Source of the DNA: Acidovorax sp. Leaf160
GTDB taxonomy: Bacteria > Pseudomonadota > Gammaproteobacteria > Burkholderiales > Burkholderiaceae_C
DNA length: 64,000 nucleotides
Direction: 5' to 3'
Assembly: GCF_001424265.1 (NCBI RefSeq)
Contig: NZ_LMOV01000005.1
Location: 28,166-92,165, forward strand
Translations under genes and position numbers: made by a program
Notes under the pieces: generated by a model
Databases searched by the model: none
Told to the model about the DNA's origin: nothing
The model's input: the letters and a program-made list of their open reading frames with translations, nothing else
In this document: positions 36,234-48,060 of the stretch, piece after piece
How positions within the stretch are numbered: position 1 is the stretch's first letter
How the letters are laid out: each line of letters begins with the position of its first letter

Positions 36234-37655
36234 ATGACCGAGGAACTCTCCCACGACCCGATGAACGAGCCCGGCGGCGACGCCGGCCAGGGGTTGTGGC
36301 AAGCCTGCGTGGAACAGCTGGCCCAAGACCTGCCCGAGCAGCAGTTCAACACCTGGATCAAGCCCCTCGCGGCCCAGGTGGCGCCCGATTTCACCAAGGT
36401 CACCGTGCTGGTGGCCAACCGTTTCAAGCTCGACTGGATCCGCGCCCAGTACGCCGGCCGCATCGCCGCGCTGCTGGAAGGCCTCTACGGCCAGCCGGTC
36501 ACGCTGGAGTTAGCGCTCGCTCAGCGGGAAAGCGTGGTGCGCACGTATGTCCGCCCTGCCGCCGCCGAGCCCGCACCGCACAGCGAGGCCCTGCCGCCTG
36601 CGGGCGATGACGCCGCGCCTGGCGCGGGCGCGTTCCGCCATCGGCTCAACAGCGCACTCACTTTCGAGACGCTGGTGGAGGGCACCGCCAACCGCATGGC
36701 ACGGTCCGCCGCCATGCACGTGGCGGGCTCGCCCGGCCATCTCTACAACCCGCTCTTCATCTACGGCGGCGTGGGCCTGGGCAAGACCCACCTGATGCAT
36801 GCCGTGGGCAACCGCCTGCTGCAGGACAAGGCCGATGCCAAAGTTCTCTACATCCATGCGGAACAGTTCGTCTCGGATGTGGTTAAGGCCTACCAGCGGC
36901 GCACCTTCGACGAGTTCAAGGAGCGTTACCACTCGCTCGATCTGCTGCTGATCGACGATGTGCAGTTCTTCGCCAACAAGGACCGCACGCAGGAAGAGTT
37001 CTTCAACGCGTTCGAGGCCCTGCTGACCAAGAAGAGCCACATCGTGATGACGTCGGACACCTATCCCAAGGGCCTGACCAACATCCACGACCGGCTGGTG
37101 TCGCGTTTCGACTCGGGCCTGACGGTGGCGCTGGAGCCGCCCGAGCTGGAGATGCGCGTGGCCATCCTGATCAACAAGGCCCGCGCCGAAAGCGCCGACA
37201 TGCCCGAAGAGGTCGCCTTCTTCGTCGCCAAGAACGTGCGCTCCAACGTGCGCGAACTGGAAGGCGCGCTGCGCAAGATCCTGGCGTATTCGCGCTTCAA
37301 CCAGAAGGAAGTCTCGATCCAGCTGGCGCGCGAAGCCCTGCGCGACCTGCTGTCGATCCAGAACCGGCAGATCAGCGTGGAGAACATCCAGAAGACGGTG
37401 GCCGACTACTACAAGATCAAGGTTGCCGACATGTACAGCAAGAAGCGGCCGGCCTCGATCGCGCGGCCGCGCCAGATCGCCATGTACCTGGCCAAGGAGC
37501 TGACGCAAAAGAGCCTGCCCGAGATCGGCGAGCTGTTCGGCGGCCGCGACCACACCACGGTGCTGCACGCGGTGCGCAAGATCTCTGGCGAGCGCCAGCA
37601 ACTGACCGAGCTGAACCAGCAACTGCACGTGCTGGAGCAGACGCTCAAGGGCTAG
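36234..37655 (+). CDS. dnaA: chromosomal replication initiator protein DnaA
   Basis: Binds DnaA boxes and opens the origin. 473 residues: domain I ([25 protein letters not shown]), a variable linker, and an AAA+ domain with Walker [17 protein letters not shown] and Walker [11 protein letters not shown]. The C-terminal helix-turn-helix has the signature [16 protein letters not shown]. First gene rightward of the putative origin. Confidence 0.98.
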   Translation: MTEELSHDPMNEPGGDAGQGLWQACVEQLAQDLPEQQFNTWIKPLAAQVAPDFTKVTVLVANRFKLDWIRAQYAGRIAALLEGLYGQPVTLELALAQRESVVRTYVRPAAAEPAPHSEALPPAGDDAAPGAGAFRHRLNSALTFETLVEGTANRMARSAAMHVAGSPGHLYNPLFIYGGVGLGKTHLMHAVGNRLLQDKADAKVLYIHAEQFVSDVVKAYQRRTFDEFKERYHSLDLLLIDDVQFFANKDRTQEEFFNAFEALLTKKSHIVMTSDTYPKGLTNIHDRLVSRFDSGLTVALEPPELEMRVAILINKARAESADMPEEVAFFVAKNVRSNVRELEGALRKILAYSRFNQKEVSIQLAREALRDLLSIQNRQISVENIQKTVADYYKIKVADMYSKKRPASIARPRQIAMYLAKELTQKSLPEIGELFGGRDHTTVLHAVRKISGERQQLTELNQQLHVLEQTLKG

Positions 37656-37810
37656 CCGGTGGCGCGCCCTGGCCCGATGGAGCCCACCCGCGTCCACGCC
37701 CGCTTTCAAAGGCAAAATGCCGTGTTGGGCGGCCCGAGGGGGGTTTGCGGCTTCCTGCCAGCGAAGCTGCCGTCCACGCACGTTTTCCCAAATCACCGAA
37801 AGTTGACGAC

Positions 37811-38929
37811 ATGATTGTCCTCAAGGCAACACAAGACAAGGTTCTCGCGGTTCTGCAATCGGTGTCCGGCATCGTCGAGCGCCGGCACACGCTGCCCATC
37901 CTGGCCAACGTGCTGATCCGCAAGACGGGCAACGCGCTCCAGCTCACCACCAGCGACCTGGAAATCCAGATCCGCACGACGGCCGAGCTGGGCGGCGACA
38001 CGGGCGACTTCACCACCACCGTGGGCGCGCGCAAGCTGATCGACATCCTGAAGACCATGCCCGGCGACCAGACGGTGAGCCTGGAATCGCAAGCCTCCAA
38101 GCTGGTGCTCAAGGGCGGCAAGAGCCGCTTCACGCTGCAGTCGCTGCCAGCCGAGGACTTTCCGCTGGTGCAGGAATCGGCCGCCTTCGGCCCGGCGTTC
38201 AGCGTGCCGCAGAAGGTGCTGAAGGACCTGCTGGGCCAGGTGTCGTTCGCCATGGCGGTGCAGGACATCCGCTACTACCTGAACGGCATTTTGTTCGTGG
38301 CCGAGGGCAAGACGCTGAGCCTGGTCGCCACCGACGGCCACCGCCTGGCCTTCGCCAGCGCCACGCTGGATGTCGAAGTGCCCAAGCAGGAAGTCATCCT
38401 GCCGCGCAAGACGGTGCTGGAGTTGCAGCGCCTGCTGTCCGATGCCGGCGGCGAGAACCAGCCGCACATCGAGATGCAGTTCGCCAACAACCAGGCGAAG
38501 TTCACCTTCGGCGGCATGGAGTTCGTCACCAAGCTGGTGGAAGGCAAGTTCCCGGACTACAACCGCGTGATTCCGAAGGGCCACAAGAACGGCCTGACGC
38601 TGGGCCGCGCGCCCCTGCTGGCCAGCCTGCAGCGCACGGCCATCATGACGAGCGACAAGTTCAAGGGCGTGCGCCTGAACCTGGAACCCGGCACCCTGCG
38701 CGTGGCGTCGAACAACGCCGAGCAGGAAGAGGCGGTGGACGAGCTGGACATCGACTACGGCGGCGACACCATCGAAATCGGCTTCAACGTCACCTACCTG
38801 ATCGACGCCCTGGCCAACATGGGCCAGGACATGGTGAAGGTGGAACTGGCCGACGGCAACAGCTCGGCGCTGATCACCATCCCCGAGAACGAGAGCTTCA
38901 AGTACGTCGTGATGCCGATGCGCATCTGA
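37811..38929 (+). CDS. dnaN: DNA polymerase III beta clamp
   Basis: Sliding clamp, 372 residues. The ATG at 37811 gives MIVLKATQDKVLAVLQSVSGIVERRHTLPILANVLI, the family start; the frame runs further upstream without homology. The C-terminal end SFKYVVMPMRI is the universal MPMR(I/L) motif. It lies 155 bases after dnaA. Confidence 0.98.
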   Translation: MIVLKATQDKVLAVLQSVSGIVERRHTLPILANVLIRKTGNALQLTTSDLEIQIRTTAELGGDTGDFTTTVGARKLIDILKTMPGDQTVSLESQASKLVLKGGKSRFTLQSLPAEDFPLVQESAAFGPAFSVPQKVLKDLLGQVSFAMAVQDIRYYLNGILFVAEGKTLSLVATDGHRLAFASATLDVEVPKQEVILPRKTVLELQRLLSDAGGENQPHIEMQFANNQAKFTFGGMEFVTKLVEGKFPDYNRVIPKGHKNGLTLGRAPLLASLQRTAIMTSDKFKGVRLNLEPGTLRVASNNAEQEEAVDELDIDYGGDTIEIGFNVTYLIDALANMGQDMVKVELADGNSSALITIPENESFKYVVMPMRI

Positions 38930-38961
38930 CGCACTGCGGACGGGTTCCGGCGCCGATCCTG

Positions 38962-39026
38962 CCTTTTGCTATTATATTTATAGCAAAAGGTGTAGGTATA
39001 TCAAGCGCTGGAGCCCTTTTTGATAT
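38962..39026. repeat. dispersed palindromic repeat, copy 4 (dnaN-gyrB gap)
   Basis: CCTTTTGCTAT (38962-38972) and ATAGCAAAAGG (38980-38990) form a perfect 11-base hairpin. It is followed by a second inverted pair, ATATCAA (38998-39004) and TTGATAT (39020-39026), around GCGCTGGAGCCCTTT. The GCTAT/ATAGC core and GCGCTGGA segment tie it to the other copies. It could also act as a dnaN terminator, though it lacks a T tract. Confidence 0.7.
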
Positions 39027-39073
39027 CGAATTGACAATGGGAAACCCTGCGTTTCCACGGACCCCGAGGCTAG

Positions 39074-41716
<2,643 letters not shown>

Positions 41717-41722
41717 CGATGC

Positions 41723-41891
41723 TGTCGACGAGCGCAAAGTTTTGCCGAACTTGATGCAAAGTTCTGCCGTTTTTTCCGGACGACTGGCGTCGAGCGAGTT
41801 GAAACGCGTTTGAGCGCGTCAGTCCCCCGACCGCCGCGTTTAAGGAAGCGCCTGCCCGATTCCGGCCGTATAGGGTATTGGCCGGCAAAGT
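41723..41891. mobile_element. putative Tn7-type transposon end next to gyrB
   Basis: TGTCGACGAGC (41723-41733) is followed by two tandem 22-base units starting GCAAAGTTTTGCCG (41734) and GCAAAGTTCTGCCG (41756), 13 of 14 bases identical. A weaker third site, GCAAAGTACACCCG, is at 41885 (10 of 14). A TGT terminus and 22-base TnsB sites, spread over about 150 bases at one end, are known properties of Tn7-type elements. The bases before it (GATGC) would be a candidate 5-base target duplication. The matching other end was not found in the window. Confidence 0.6.
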
Positions 41892-41922
41892 ACACCCGTA
41901 ACAGAAAGTAGGTGAGAGGGAT

Positions 41923-42339
41923 ATGGTTGTTCTCGGCGTCATGCTCAAGGGAAACGTTGCCCGTCTGGTCGCCCTCTCGGGAAGGCAATCAGCCCACACC
42001 GTCGTGAAAAGCCGGGTCAACAAGCTCGAGCTACCCAAGAATCCAACGAAGGACGACGTAGACACGTTCGTTCAGGCCTTCAAATCGTTCTGTGCCGTAA
42101 ACGCAGTCGACCTCGTTGCAATCAACCGGCGCGCCACTTCTGGTCAAGGTGCGGGCGGCGCAGGCACATTCATCGCAGAAGGTGTCCTCCTCGCGTCATC
42201 ACCCTGTCCGGTTGAGTTCTTCCATCCCGCAACGATCAAAGCAACTGATCGAAAAAAGGCGGCGCTGAAGACCTCGCGCCCCGATACCGCGGACCTGGGC
42301 AATGCCTATGACTTGGGCTTTGAACGCATGCCGGAGTGA
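41923..42339 (+). CDS. DUF3010-like protein
   Basis: 138 residues. The pattern VVLGVMLKGNVARLVALSG, KLELPKN, FVQAFKSFCAVNAVDLVAINRRATSGQGAGGAGTFIAEGVLL and HPATIKATD agrees with what I recall of the DUF3010 family. That family has an RNase-H/RuvC-like outline and unknown function. It has a good ribosome site (GTGAGAGGG). It is 3 bases from the kinase gene that follows, so the two form one unit. First gene inside the transposon end. Family assignment is from memory and needs a profile search. Confidence 0.6.
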   Translation: MVVLGVMLKGNVARLVALSGRQSAHTVVKSRVNKLELPKNPTKDDVDTFVQAFKSFCAVNAVDLVAINRRATSGQGAGGAGTFIAEGVLLASSPCPVEFFHPATIKATDRKKAALKTSRPDTADLGNAYDLGFERMPE

Positions 42340-42342
42340 AGC

Positions 42343-43455
42343 ATGGCGCTTGACCTCAACGCGCTACCTCACGAGGCCCGCGAACTTTTGTTGAAATTTC
42401 CAGAGTTCGAGCCCAATCATTTCAACGACTCTGGCGCCAACGGCTTTGTACTGCTCGGACGGCACAACGTGCTCCAGCGAGACGTCGCGCTGAAAATCTA
42501 CTTCCACGCGCCCAACGAGGTAGACCAGGAGCCCGCAATGGTGGCGGCGCTCAACCATCCGAATGTCATGAAGGTCCTGGATGCGCGGAACCTGCGACCA
42601 GATTGCTCCTTCTTCATGACCCCTTTCGCCAACTATGGCGACCTCAGCACTTACCTCCGAGAGAACCACATCTCTTTGCCCCTGGCGTTTCGGCTGCTTG
42701 TGCAGCTGTTATCCGGGCTGTCCGCGCTTCATGCTGATCCCAACCGGCTTCTCCATCGCGACCTGAAGCCGCAGAACCTGCTGGTTCATGACGACACGAT
42801 CCTCATCGCCGACTTCGGTTCGGTGCGCCATATTGCCGGTGGAAAAGACTCCGTGCCGGCCTCCAAACATAGCGTGCTCTATCGGCCACCCGAGGCGTTT
42901 GGCGACGACGGGTACTTTGACTTTTCGTCGGACTGCTATCAAGCCGGCATAGTCGGTTATCTGCTCTTTGGTGGGGCACTAAGTGAAGAACTTCCCAGCC
43001 ACCTCAAGCGCTCGGAAACACGCCGCCTTGCCGAGCTGAAGTTTCAGAATGTGCCCTGGTATCAGGAGTGCGAGTTCGTCGATCAATGCATTCGCGCAAA
43101 GGTCGAAAAGGGGACATTGCTGGACTGGGACTCAATCCCGGAGTTTGTTCCTCGACGAATCGTCCGCGCGCTCAAACGGGCGACTGCGACGGCGAACCGA
43201 TTTGGCGATGCAAGTGAGTTCCTGGCTCAGCTCGCCTCGCCCAAACCATTGCCGGACTGGATCCGTGAGGACAGCCACACTTGCAGCCTTCGCTCGTGGA
43301 AGGGGCTCGACTACCAAGTGACTGAGCGCGACGGTCAGGTTTTCGTTCTAAAACGGCGTGTCGGCGCCGCCAGGTTCATCAACGACAACGCCCTTTCTGG
43401 CGGGACATGGTCACAAACCATGGAACGGCTTACCGAAAAGCTGGGGCTGCCTTGA
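42343..43455 (+). CDS. Ser/Thr protein kinase
   Basis: 370 residues with an N-terminal eukaryotic-type kinase domain. Glycine loop SGANGFVLLG (30-39), ATP lysine K51 (VALKIYF), catalytic HRDLKPQN (H138-D140), metal-binding DFG (157-159) and an RPPEA motif near 181 are all intact, so it should be active. The C-terminal about 100 residues contain a small conserved-looking part (RSWKGLDYQVTERDGQVFVLKRR). No membrane helix, so cytosolic. It follows the DUF3010-like gene by 3 bases. Kinases in defence islands commonly sense or execute phage responses; that role here is inference. Confidence 0.85.
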   Translation: MALDLNALPHEARELLLKFPEFEPNHFNDSGANGFVLLGRHNVLQRDVALKIYFHAPNEVDQEPAMVAALNHPNVMKVLDARNLRPDCSFFMTPFANYGDLSTYLRENHISLPLAFRLLVQLLSGLSALHADPNRLLHRDLKPQNLLVHDDTILIADFGSVRHIAGGKDSVPASKHSVLYRPPEAFGDDGYFDFSSDCYQAGIVGYLLFGGALSEELPSHLKRSETRRLAELKFQNVPWYQECEFVDQCIRAKVEKGTLLDWDSIPEFVPRRIVRALKRATATANRFGDASEFLAQLASPKPLPDWIREDSHTCSLRSWKGLDYQVTERDGQVFVLKRRVGAARFINDNALSGGTWSQTMERLTEKLGLP

Positions 43456-43560
43456 GAGGTGGTGGCAAGCCTGTTCTGCTTCAAGCTGATTCCTGACCGG
43501 CGTCTTTACGTTCAAGCCTGGTAGGCGGCCGAACGTTTCAAGTTGTCAGTTGATTATTGA

Positions 43561-44919
43561 TTAACCGCGACCTGTCGCACCTTCTCGACAGCCGCCAAGG
43601 AAGTTCGCGGCAAAAGGCGCATCGTCGGGGACCGATAGTCGACGAGACTTCAGGCAAAACGGCAGCGCCCAGAGTCGCAGTCCCTCCGGCTTGGGAAACT
43701 CGAACACCGACAGCGGTCGGTCGAACGTGCTGGTCTTCGGGTAGACCAGCACAACGTCACCAAGTCCATCTAAGTAGCTGTGGCCATAAGCCTGCAGTTG
43801 GTAAAAGTCTCCCTGCGAGAGACCGTATTTGTCAGATCCATTCGACTTCAATCCGTCCAACAGCTTCCACTTGGTGTCCAGCACAAGGGCGTCGCGGCCG
43901 CCGTCTCGAATCAGCAGATCGGGCTTCAGCCGAAACCAGTTCTGCCCGCGGTGACGAACCAGATGATGGCTGCGCGCCTGGGTCTTCAAGATCAGTGGCC
44001 GCGTCAGCTGTCTGGCTAGGTGCTTGGCAGCGAACGCTTCGAAGACCGCCTCCATTGGGAATAGCAGAGAAGGTGCATGGTGGTTGCCCGTTCCGGTCAA
44101 TGGCGACGCCTCGTCAAGGATCAGCCGAGCCCACGCCAGCGCGTCGGTGTAGTACCCCATACCTCGATCCAGCCGCACCCGCTGAAAGTCGATCCTGGGC
44201 TGCACCGACGCGGGCACGTCCGCGAACACAAACTTCAGCTCGCGTGCCAATCGCTGATTGGCTTGGGACGCAGTCAGCACCAACACCCTTCGCAGCGCGG
44301 CGTGCAACAACCGGTTCTCCGGTCGGTCGGTAGTGAACTCGTCATGCTCGGTGAAGAATCTGTCGGCTCGATACAGGTTCTGCCGCATATGCGGTGCCAC
44401 CAGCAGCTTTCCTCGCAATGCGAAGAGGTTGTCTTGCCGACTTGAATAGTCGCTGCGAAGCCCGCTCTTAACGATGCGCTCGACCGCGCGCAGATACTCC
44501 GCAATGAAGACCTCCAGCAGCGGTATGCGCGCTGCAGAGATCTTGGCGCTGTCTGTTTGAACGTGGCGGAAGCCCTGGAGACAGCAGAGCATCTCGATTA
44601 GCAACTGGCGCGCCTCTTTGGCACCGCCGCCAATGGCCTTTCCGACCTTCGGCAGCACCTCGATCTGGAATCCATCCGGTGCGCGGAGCACGCCGACGAA
44701 GCTGGTCACCTGAACGGCGCGTCGCCCCCGGCGCTGCGTGAGGCGCAGCCAAGCAGCATCCCCTGCTTCGGCGGATCGGAGGCACTGATCCTCCAGCCAG
44801 CCGTAGACCCTGTCTGGGACACGATGTAGATTCTCAGCATCGCCGGAATCCGACGCCGCTGCAATCAGCGCGTCGAACTCGTAGATCGTGATGCCATTCA
44901 CAGGGCTTCCGGCCTTCAA
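43561..44919 (-). CDS. mcrC: McrC-family nuclease subunit of a McrBC restriction system
   Basis: 452 residues. The N-terminal part recognises McrB (GVLRAPDGFQIEVLPKVG). The C-terminal PD-(D/E)xK nuclease has D334 (LKPDLLIRDG) and D348-x-K350 (LVLDTKW). With McrB it forms a GTP-driven machine cutting modified DNA in the known systems. It overlaps the mcrB stop (ATGA). Last gene of the leftward operon and convergent with the kinase. Confidence 0.9.
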   Translation of the reverse strand: MKAGSPVNGITIYEFDALIAAASDSGDAENLHRVPDRVYGWLEDQCLRSAEAGDAAWLRLTQRRGRRAVQVTSFVGVLRAPDGFQIEVLPKVGKAIGGGAKEARQLLIEMLCCLQGFRHVQTDSAKISAARIPLLEVFIAEYLRAVERIVKSGLRSDYSSRQDNLFALRGKLLVAPHMRQNLYRADRFFTEHDEFTTDRPENRLLHAALRRVLVLTASQANQRLARELKFVFADVPASVQPRIDFQRVRLDRGMGYYTDALAWARLILDEASPLTGTGNHHAPSLLFPMEAVFEAFAAKHLARQLTRPLILKTQARSHHLVRHRGQNWFRLKPDLLIRDGGRDALVLDTKWKLLDGLKSNGSDKYGLSQGDFYQLQAYGHSYLDGLGDVVLVYPKTSTFDRPLSVFEFPKPEGLRLWALPFCLKSRRLSVPDDAPFAANFLGGCREGATGRG

Positions 44920-47297
44920 GTCGACAAGGTCTGGTAGATGCCGATATAGGCATCAGGATTGGAGAACGCGGCATCCTGCACCGAGTAGCGCCGCTTCGTC
45001 GCATAGCTGTCCAGGCCGTGGTCGCCACCGAACAGGCGCGCCAGATTGTCCTCGTGATCGGTACACTCCCGAACGAACTGAGCACCCTCCGGTTTCTGGT
45101 TATCGGCCAGTACGAGGCGGACCTTCTGCCAGTCCTCGAAGAAATACTCTTCGAGCAGAGGCAGGATGCGGGTACTGAACACCTGCTGCAAAGCGACCAG
45201 TCGTTCGTCGCCATCGGGCACCTTGGCCAGCGGAGTGAAGTACGCATGGCCGATGCAATGGTCGCGGTCGTACAGCGCCTCGACACGCTGGTTGAGCGCA
45301 TCGAGCAGGCGGGGAACGTCGATCACCTGCTCGCCTGAACAGACCCGCAATCCCGCGAGAGGAGCGCCCGGGTCATCTCTGGCATCTGGCATCACCGGTA
45401 CGAACTCGAAACGTCGGCGTAGCGCAGTGTCCAGCAGCGCCAGGGATCGGTCTGCGGTGTTCATCGTGCCGATGATGTCGACGTTACCCGGCACTGAAAA
45501 ACTCTCACCCGAGTACGGCAGCGCCACCGACACGGCGTTCTCGGCACCTTCGCGCTTGTCAGCTTCGATCAATGTGATAAGTTCGCCGAAAATCTTGCTG
45601 ATGTTGCCCCGGTTGATCTCATCGATCACCATTGCAAATCGCTGCTCCGGCGCTGAGCGGGCACGGCGGCACAGATCTTTGAATGCGCCCGACCTAATTT
45701 CATACTGGATCTCGCCTTCCTCGGCATCGTCGCCAAGTACCGGCCGCAGCCCTTCGACGAACTCCTCGTAACCGTAGGACTGGTGGAACGTAACAAAGCT
45801 GTAGCGCTTGATGCTCGCGCTCGCGGGCGGTCCAGCCTGGTAGGCTGCAACGATCGCTCTCAAGTCGCCGCCAACCTGTTCCCACTCACCAGCAAAGGAC
45901 CACGACGAGTCTTCGTTTTTATTAAACACAGCAGGCGCCATGCGCTTGCTCATCTTGACCATCTTTGATTCCGCAATCGTGTGGTACTGAAGAGCACCCC
46001 ACACCGTGTTGCGCGTGGTCTTGTTCGCGGTCTTGGTCGCCGCAATCGCCTGCATAAACGGATGCTCGAGCATCGCATCGACGTCCGCCCTGCCGCCGAG
46101 ATCAAACAAGGTTGCTGCAGCTCCCTCCCACCAGGTGAGGCCGGCAACTCTTTCCACGACGAACTGATTGCGCCATTCTTCGGTGGAAACCAAGTTCATC
46201 GCCTGCTCATACTCCCGTTTGAGCAGCTTCGACAGCTCATAGGTCTTCCCTGTTCCGGGCGGGCCGTAATAGATGCGGTTGACAGGCTGTCGCGCGTCAC
46301 TGATATCGGACGCCTCCTCATCGTCCATGTCTTCACTTGGATCGAGCGGGTCGTCCCGCAGTTGATCTGGCCACAAGCCTGGCCGCTCGGTTTCGAGCAC
46401 AAGCCACTCGTCCAGTGACTCGCGCTCGGCCGAGAGAGCCGTTTCGATCCGTGCAACCAGGTCCTCGGTCAGGGGCTCTCTGTTGAGCTTGGCAACCGCA
46501 CCCACGGGTCGAGTCCAGCTGATTTTGCGAGCCCTGGTTCCTCGGACAACGCCAAGTACGCCCACCGCGCGTTCGCTACCGGGGTTCTTGCGACCGAAGC
46601 GCACCTGGATGTTCTTGCCCATGTGCCACCAGTCCAGGCCGGCAGCGTGCACGGCCCGGGCCAAGCGGCAAAAAAGCGCCTTGTCCTGCGGCGACCACGA
46701 AGCCCTAAACGTCTGGAACGCCGGCTTGCCGTCAAAGTGTTTGAGCAAATCCTCGTCACTGAGTGACCTGCCCATGGTCAGCTTTGCCACCACTTCTTCG
46801 TAGCGCTGCTTGAAGGCGCGGATCGCCTCTACGCTCCATGCCGTCAACTGGTCCAGCGACTTTTCTAGCCCATCGGCAGCTGGTAGCTTGGCAACGAAGG
46901 GCGCTGTGTTGTCGTAGGCACCGCGCAGTTCAAGGTACGCGCGCCGCGTGGCGCTCGACTCGTCGAGTCCCACCGTGTCGATCTTCACGACGAAGCCGTC
47001 ATCGGCGCCAATTCCGACGGTGTAAGCCAACTCTTTCGGCGCTTCGGACGATGGGTAAATCTTGGCCCAGTTGTAGCTCGCGAAGTTGTTGCCCTGATTT
47101 GTCGGACGCTTTCGGATCTCGACGTGGCCCATCGGGAACATGGCTTCCTTGACCTTGTCCGCCCACGCCTCGGTCACCTCGTATGCCTTCTTGAGGTCTT
47201 CGTAAGCACGATTTTGTTCGGGATTAGACTCGTCGCGCTTCTGCCCCTTCCATCGGTTCAGCAGCTTGAAGTGGTCACTGGTGAAATAGTCAGCCAT
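44916..47297 (-). CDS. mcrB: McrB-family AAA+ GTPase
   Basis: 793 residues. Residues about 1-300 are an N-terminal DNA-recognition region of the MrcB/DUF3578 type (FCRLARAVHAAGLDWWHMG, VLGVVRGTRARKISW). A linker rich in Asp/Glu leads to the AAA+ domain: Walker A GPPGTGKT at 345-352, MVIDEINRGNISKIFGELITLIE, and the sensor NTADRSLALLDTALRRRFEF. The MNxxDRS-like signature is diagnostic for McrB. Six bases separate it from the metallopeptidase gene upstream. Confidence 0.92.
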   Translation of the reverse strand: MADYFTSDHFKLLNRWKGQKRDESNPEQNRAYEDLKKAYEVTEAWADKVKEAMFPMGHVEIRKRPTNQGNNFASYNWAKIYPSSEAPKELAYTVGIGADDGFVVKIDTVGLDESSATRRAYLELRGAYDNTAPFVAKLPAADGLEKSLDQLTAWSVEAIRAFKQRYEEVVAKLTMGRSLSDEDLLKHFDGKPAFQTFRASWSPQDKALFCRLARAVHAAGLDWWHMGKNIQVRFGRKNPGSERAVGVLGVVRGTRARKISWTRPVGAVAKLNREPLTEDLVARIETALSAERESLDEWLVLETERPGLWPDQLRDDPLDPSEDMDDEEASDISDARQPVNRIYYGPPGTGKTYELSKLLKREYEQAMNLVSTEEWRNQFVVERVAGLTWWEGAAATLFDLGGRADVDAMLEHPFMQAIAATKTANKTTRNTVWGALQYHTIAESKMVKMSKRMAPAVFNKNEDSSWSFAGEWEQVGGDLRAIVAAYQAGPPASASIKRYSFVTFHQSYGYEEFVEGLRPVLGDDAEEGEIQYEIRSGAFKDLCRRARSAPEQRFAMVIDEINRGNISKIFGELITLIEADKREGAENAVSVALPYSGESFSVPGNVDIIGTMNTADRSLALLDTALRRRFEFVPVMPDARDDPGAPLAGLRVCSGEQVIDVPRLLDALNQRVEALYDRDHCIGHAYFTPLAKVPDGDERLVALQQVFSTRILPLLEEYFFEDWQKVRLVLADNQKPEGAQFVRECTDHEDNLARLFGGDHGLDSYATKRRYSVQDAAFSNPDAYIGIYQTLST

Positions 47298-47303
47298 GTT
47301 CTT

Positions 47304-48056
47304 CTATATCCCCTCAACATCGATTCCGTGTTCGGCCAGCCAGGCCCTTCGCTGCGCATAGTCGGGCATTGCGCGCTCAACGCGTAGCCAGAATGCAGGG
47401 GTGTGGTGTGGCTCGTGCAGGTGGGCAATCTCGTGCACCACCACATATTCCGCGATACGGGCTGGCAGCAAGATCGTTTTCCAGTGGAAGTACAGCCAGT
47501 CGCCCTTGCCACAAGAACCCCAGCGATAGCCGAGGTCCTGCACCTTCACGCCAGCCGGTGCCACCTCCATGCGTGACTGGTAGTCGGCCACCCTGCCCGA
47601 CAGCCAGACCCGAGCCCTTTCGCTATACCAGCGGATGAAGTGCTCCCGTGCGCCTGCCTGCACATCGTGGCGCAGCGCAAAGCGGCCATTCACCAGCTTC
47701 AAGGGGGAGTCTTGGTCATCGACCAACTTCAGCCGATGGCTGCGCCCCAGATACAGGAAGCCCTCGCCAGCCACAAATTCCTTACGCGGCACCTGGCGTT
47801 GCAGCCGATTCTTCTCGGCCAGCTTGGTGTAGATCCAGAAGCGCTTCTCGCTGACAAATTCTCGGAGTTGGTCGATGCCCACCTCGGGCGGCGCGCTCAG
47901 AATCAGTTCCCCTGTTCTCTCCACCGTGATTTGCATCGTCCGGCGCCGGGCACTGCGCCGTATCGTGAAATGCAAGTCGTCCACCTGGATGCAAGCCTCT
48001 GCCTCGGTCGCAGAGCTGTCCGCGTGGTGGTGGGTAGATTTCAGGGGCGCCAGCAT
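47304..48056 (-). CDS. YgjP-like zinc metallopeptidase (DUF45/M48-type)
   Basis: 250 residues. The zinc motif H208-E-x-x-H212 (YVVVHEIAHLHEPHHTPAFW) has the family's later His and the FW pair. GYRWGSCGKGDWLYFHWKTILLP precedes it, as in YgjP proteins. Such genes are often found directly beside type I hsdR genes; the substrate is unknown. Four bases after hsdR and 6 before mcrB, it links the two restriction modules in one transcript. Confidence 0.87.
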   Translation of the reverse strand: MLAPLKSTHHHADSSATEAEACIQVDDLHFTIRRSARRRTMQITVERTGELILSAPPEVGIDQLREFVSEKRFWIYTKLAEKNRLQRQVPRKEFVAGEGFLYLGRSHRLKLVDDQDSPLKLVNGRFALRHDVQAGAREHFIRWYSERARVWLSGRVADYQSRMEVAPAGVKVQDLGYRWGSCGKGDWLYFHWKTILLPARIAEYVVVHEIAHLHEPHHTPAFWLRVERAMPDYAQRRAWLAEHGIDVEGI

Positions 48057-48060
48057 GGCT

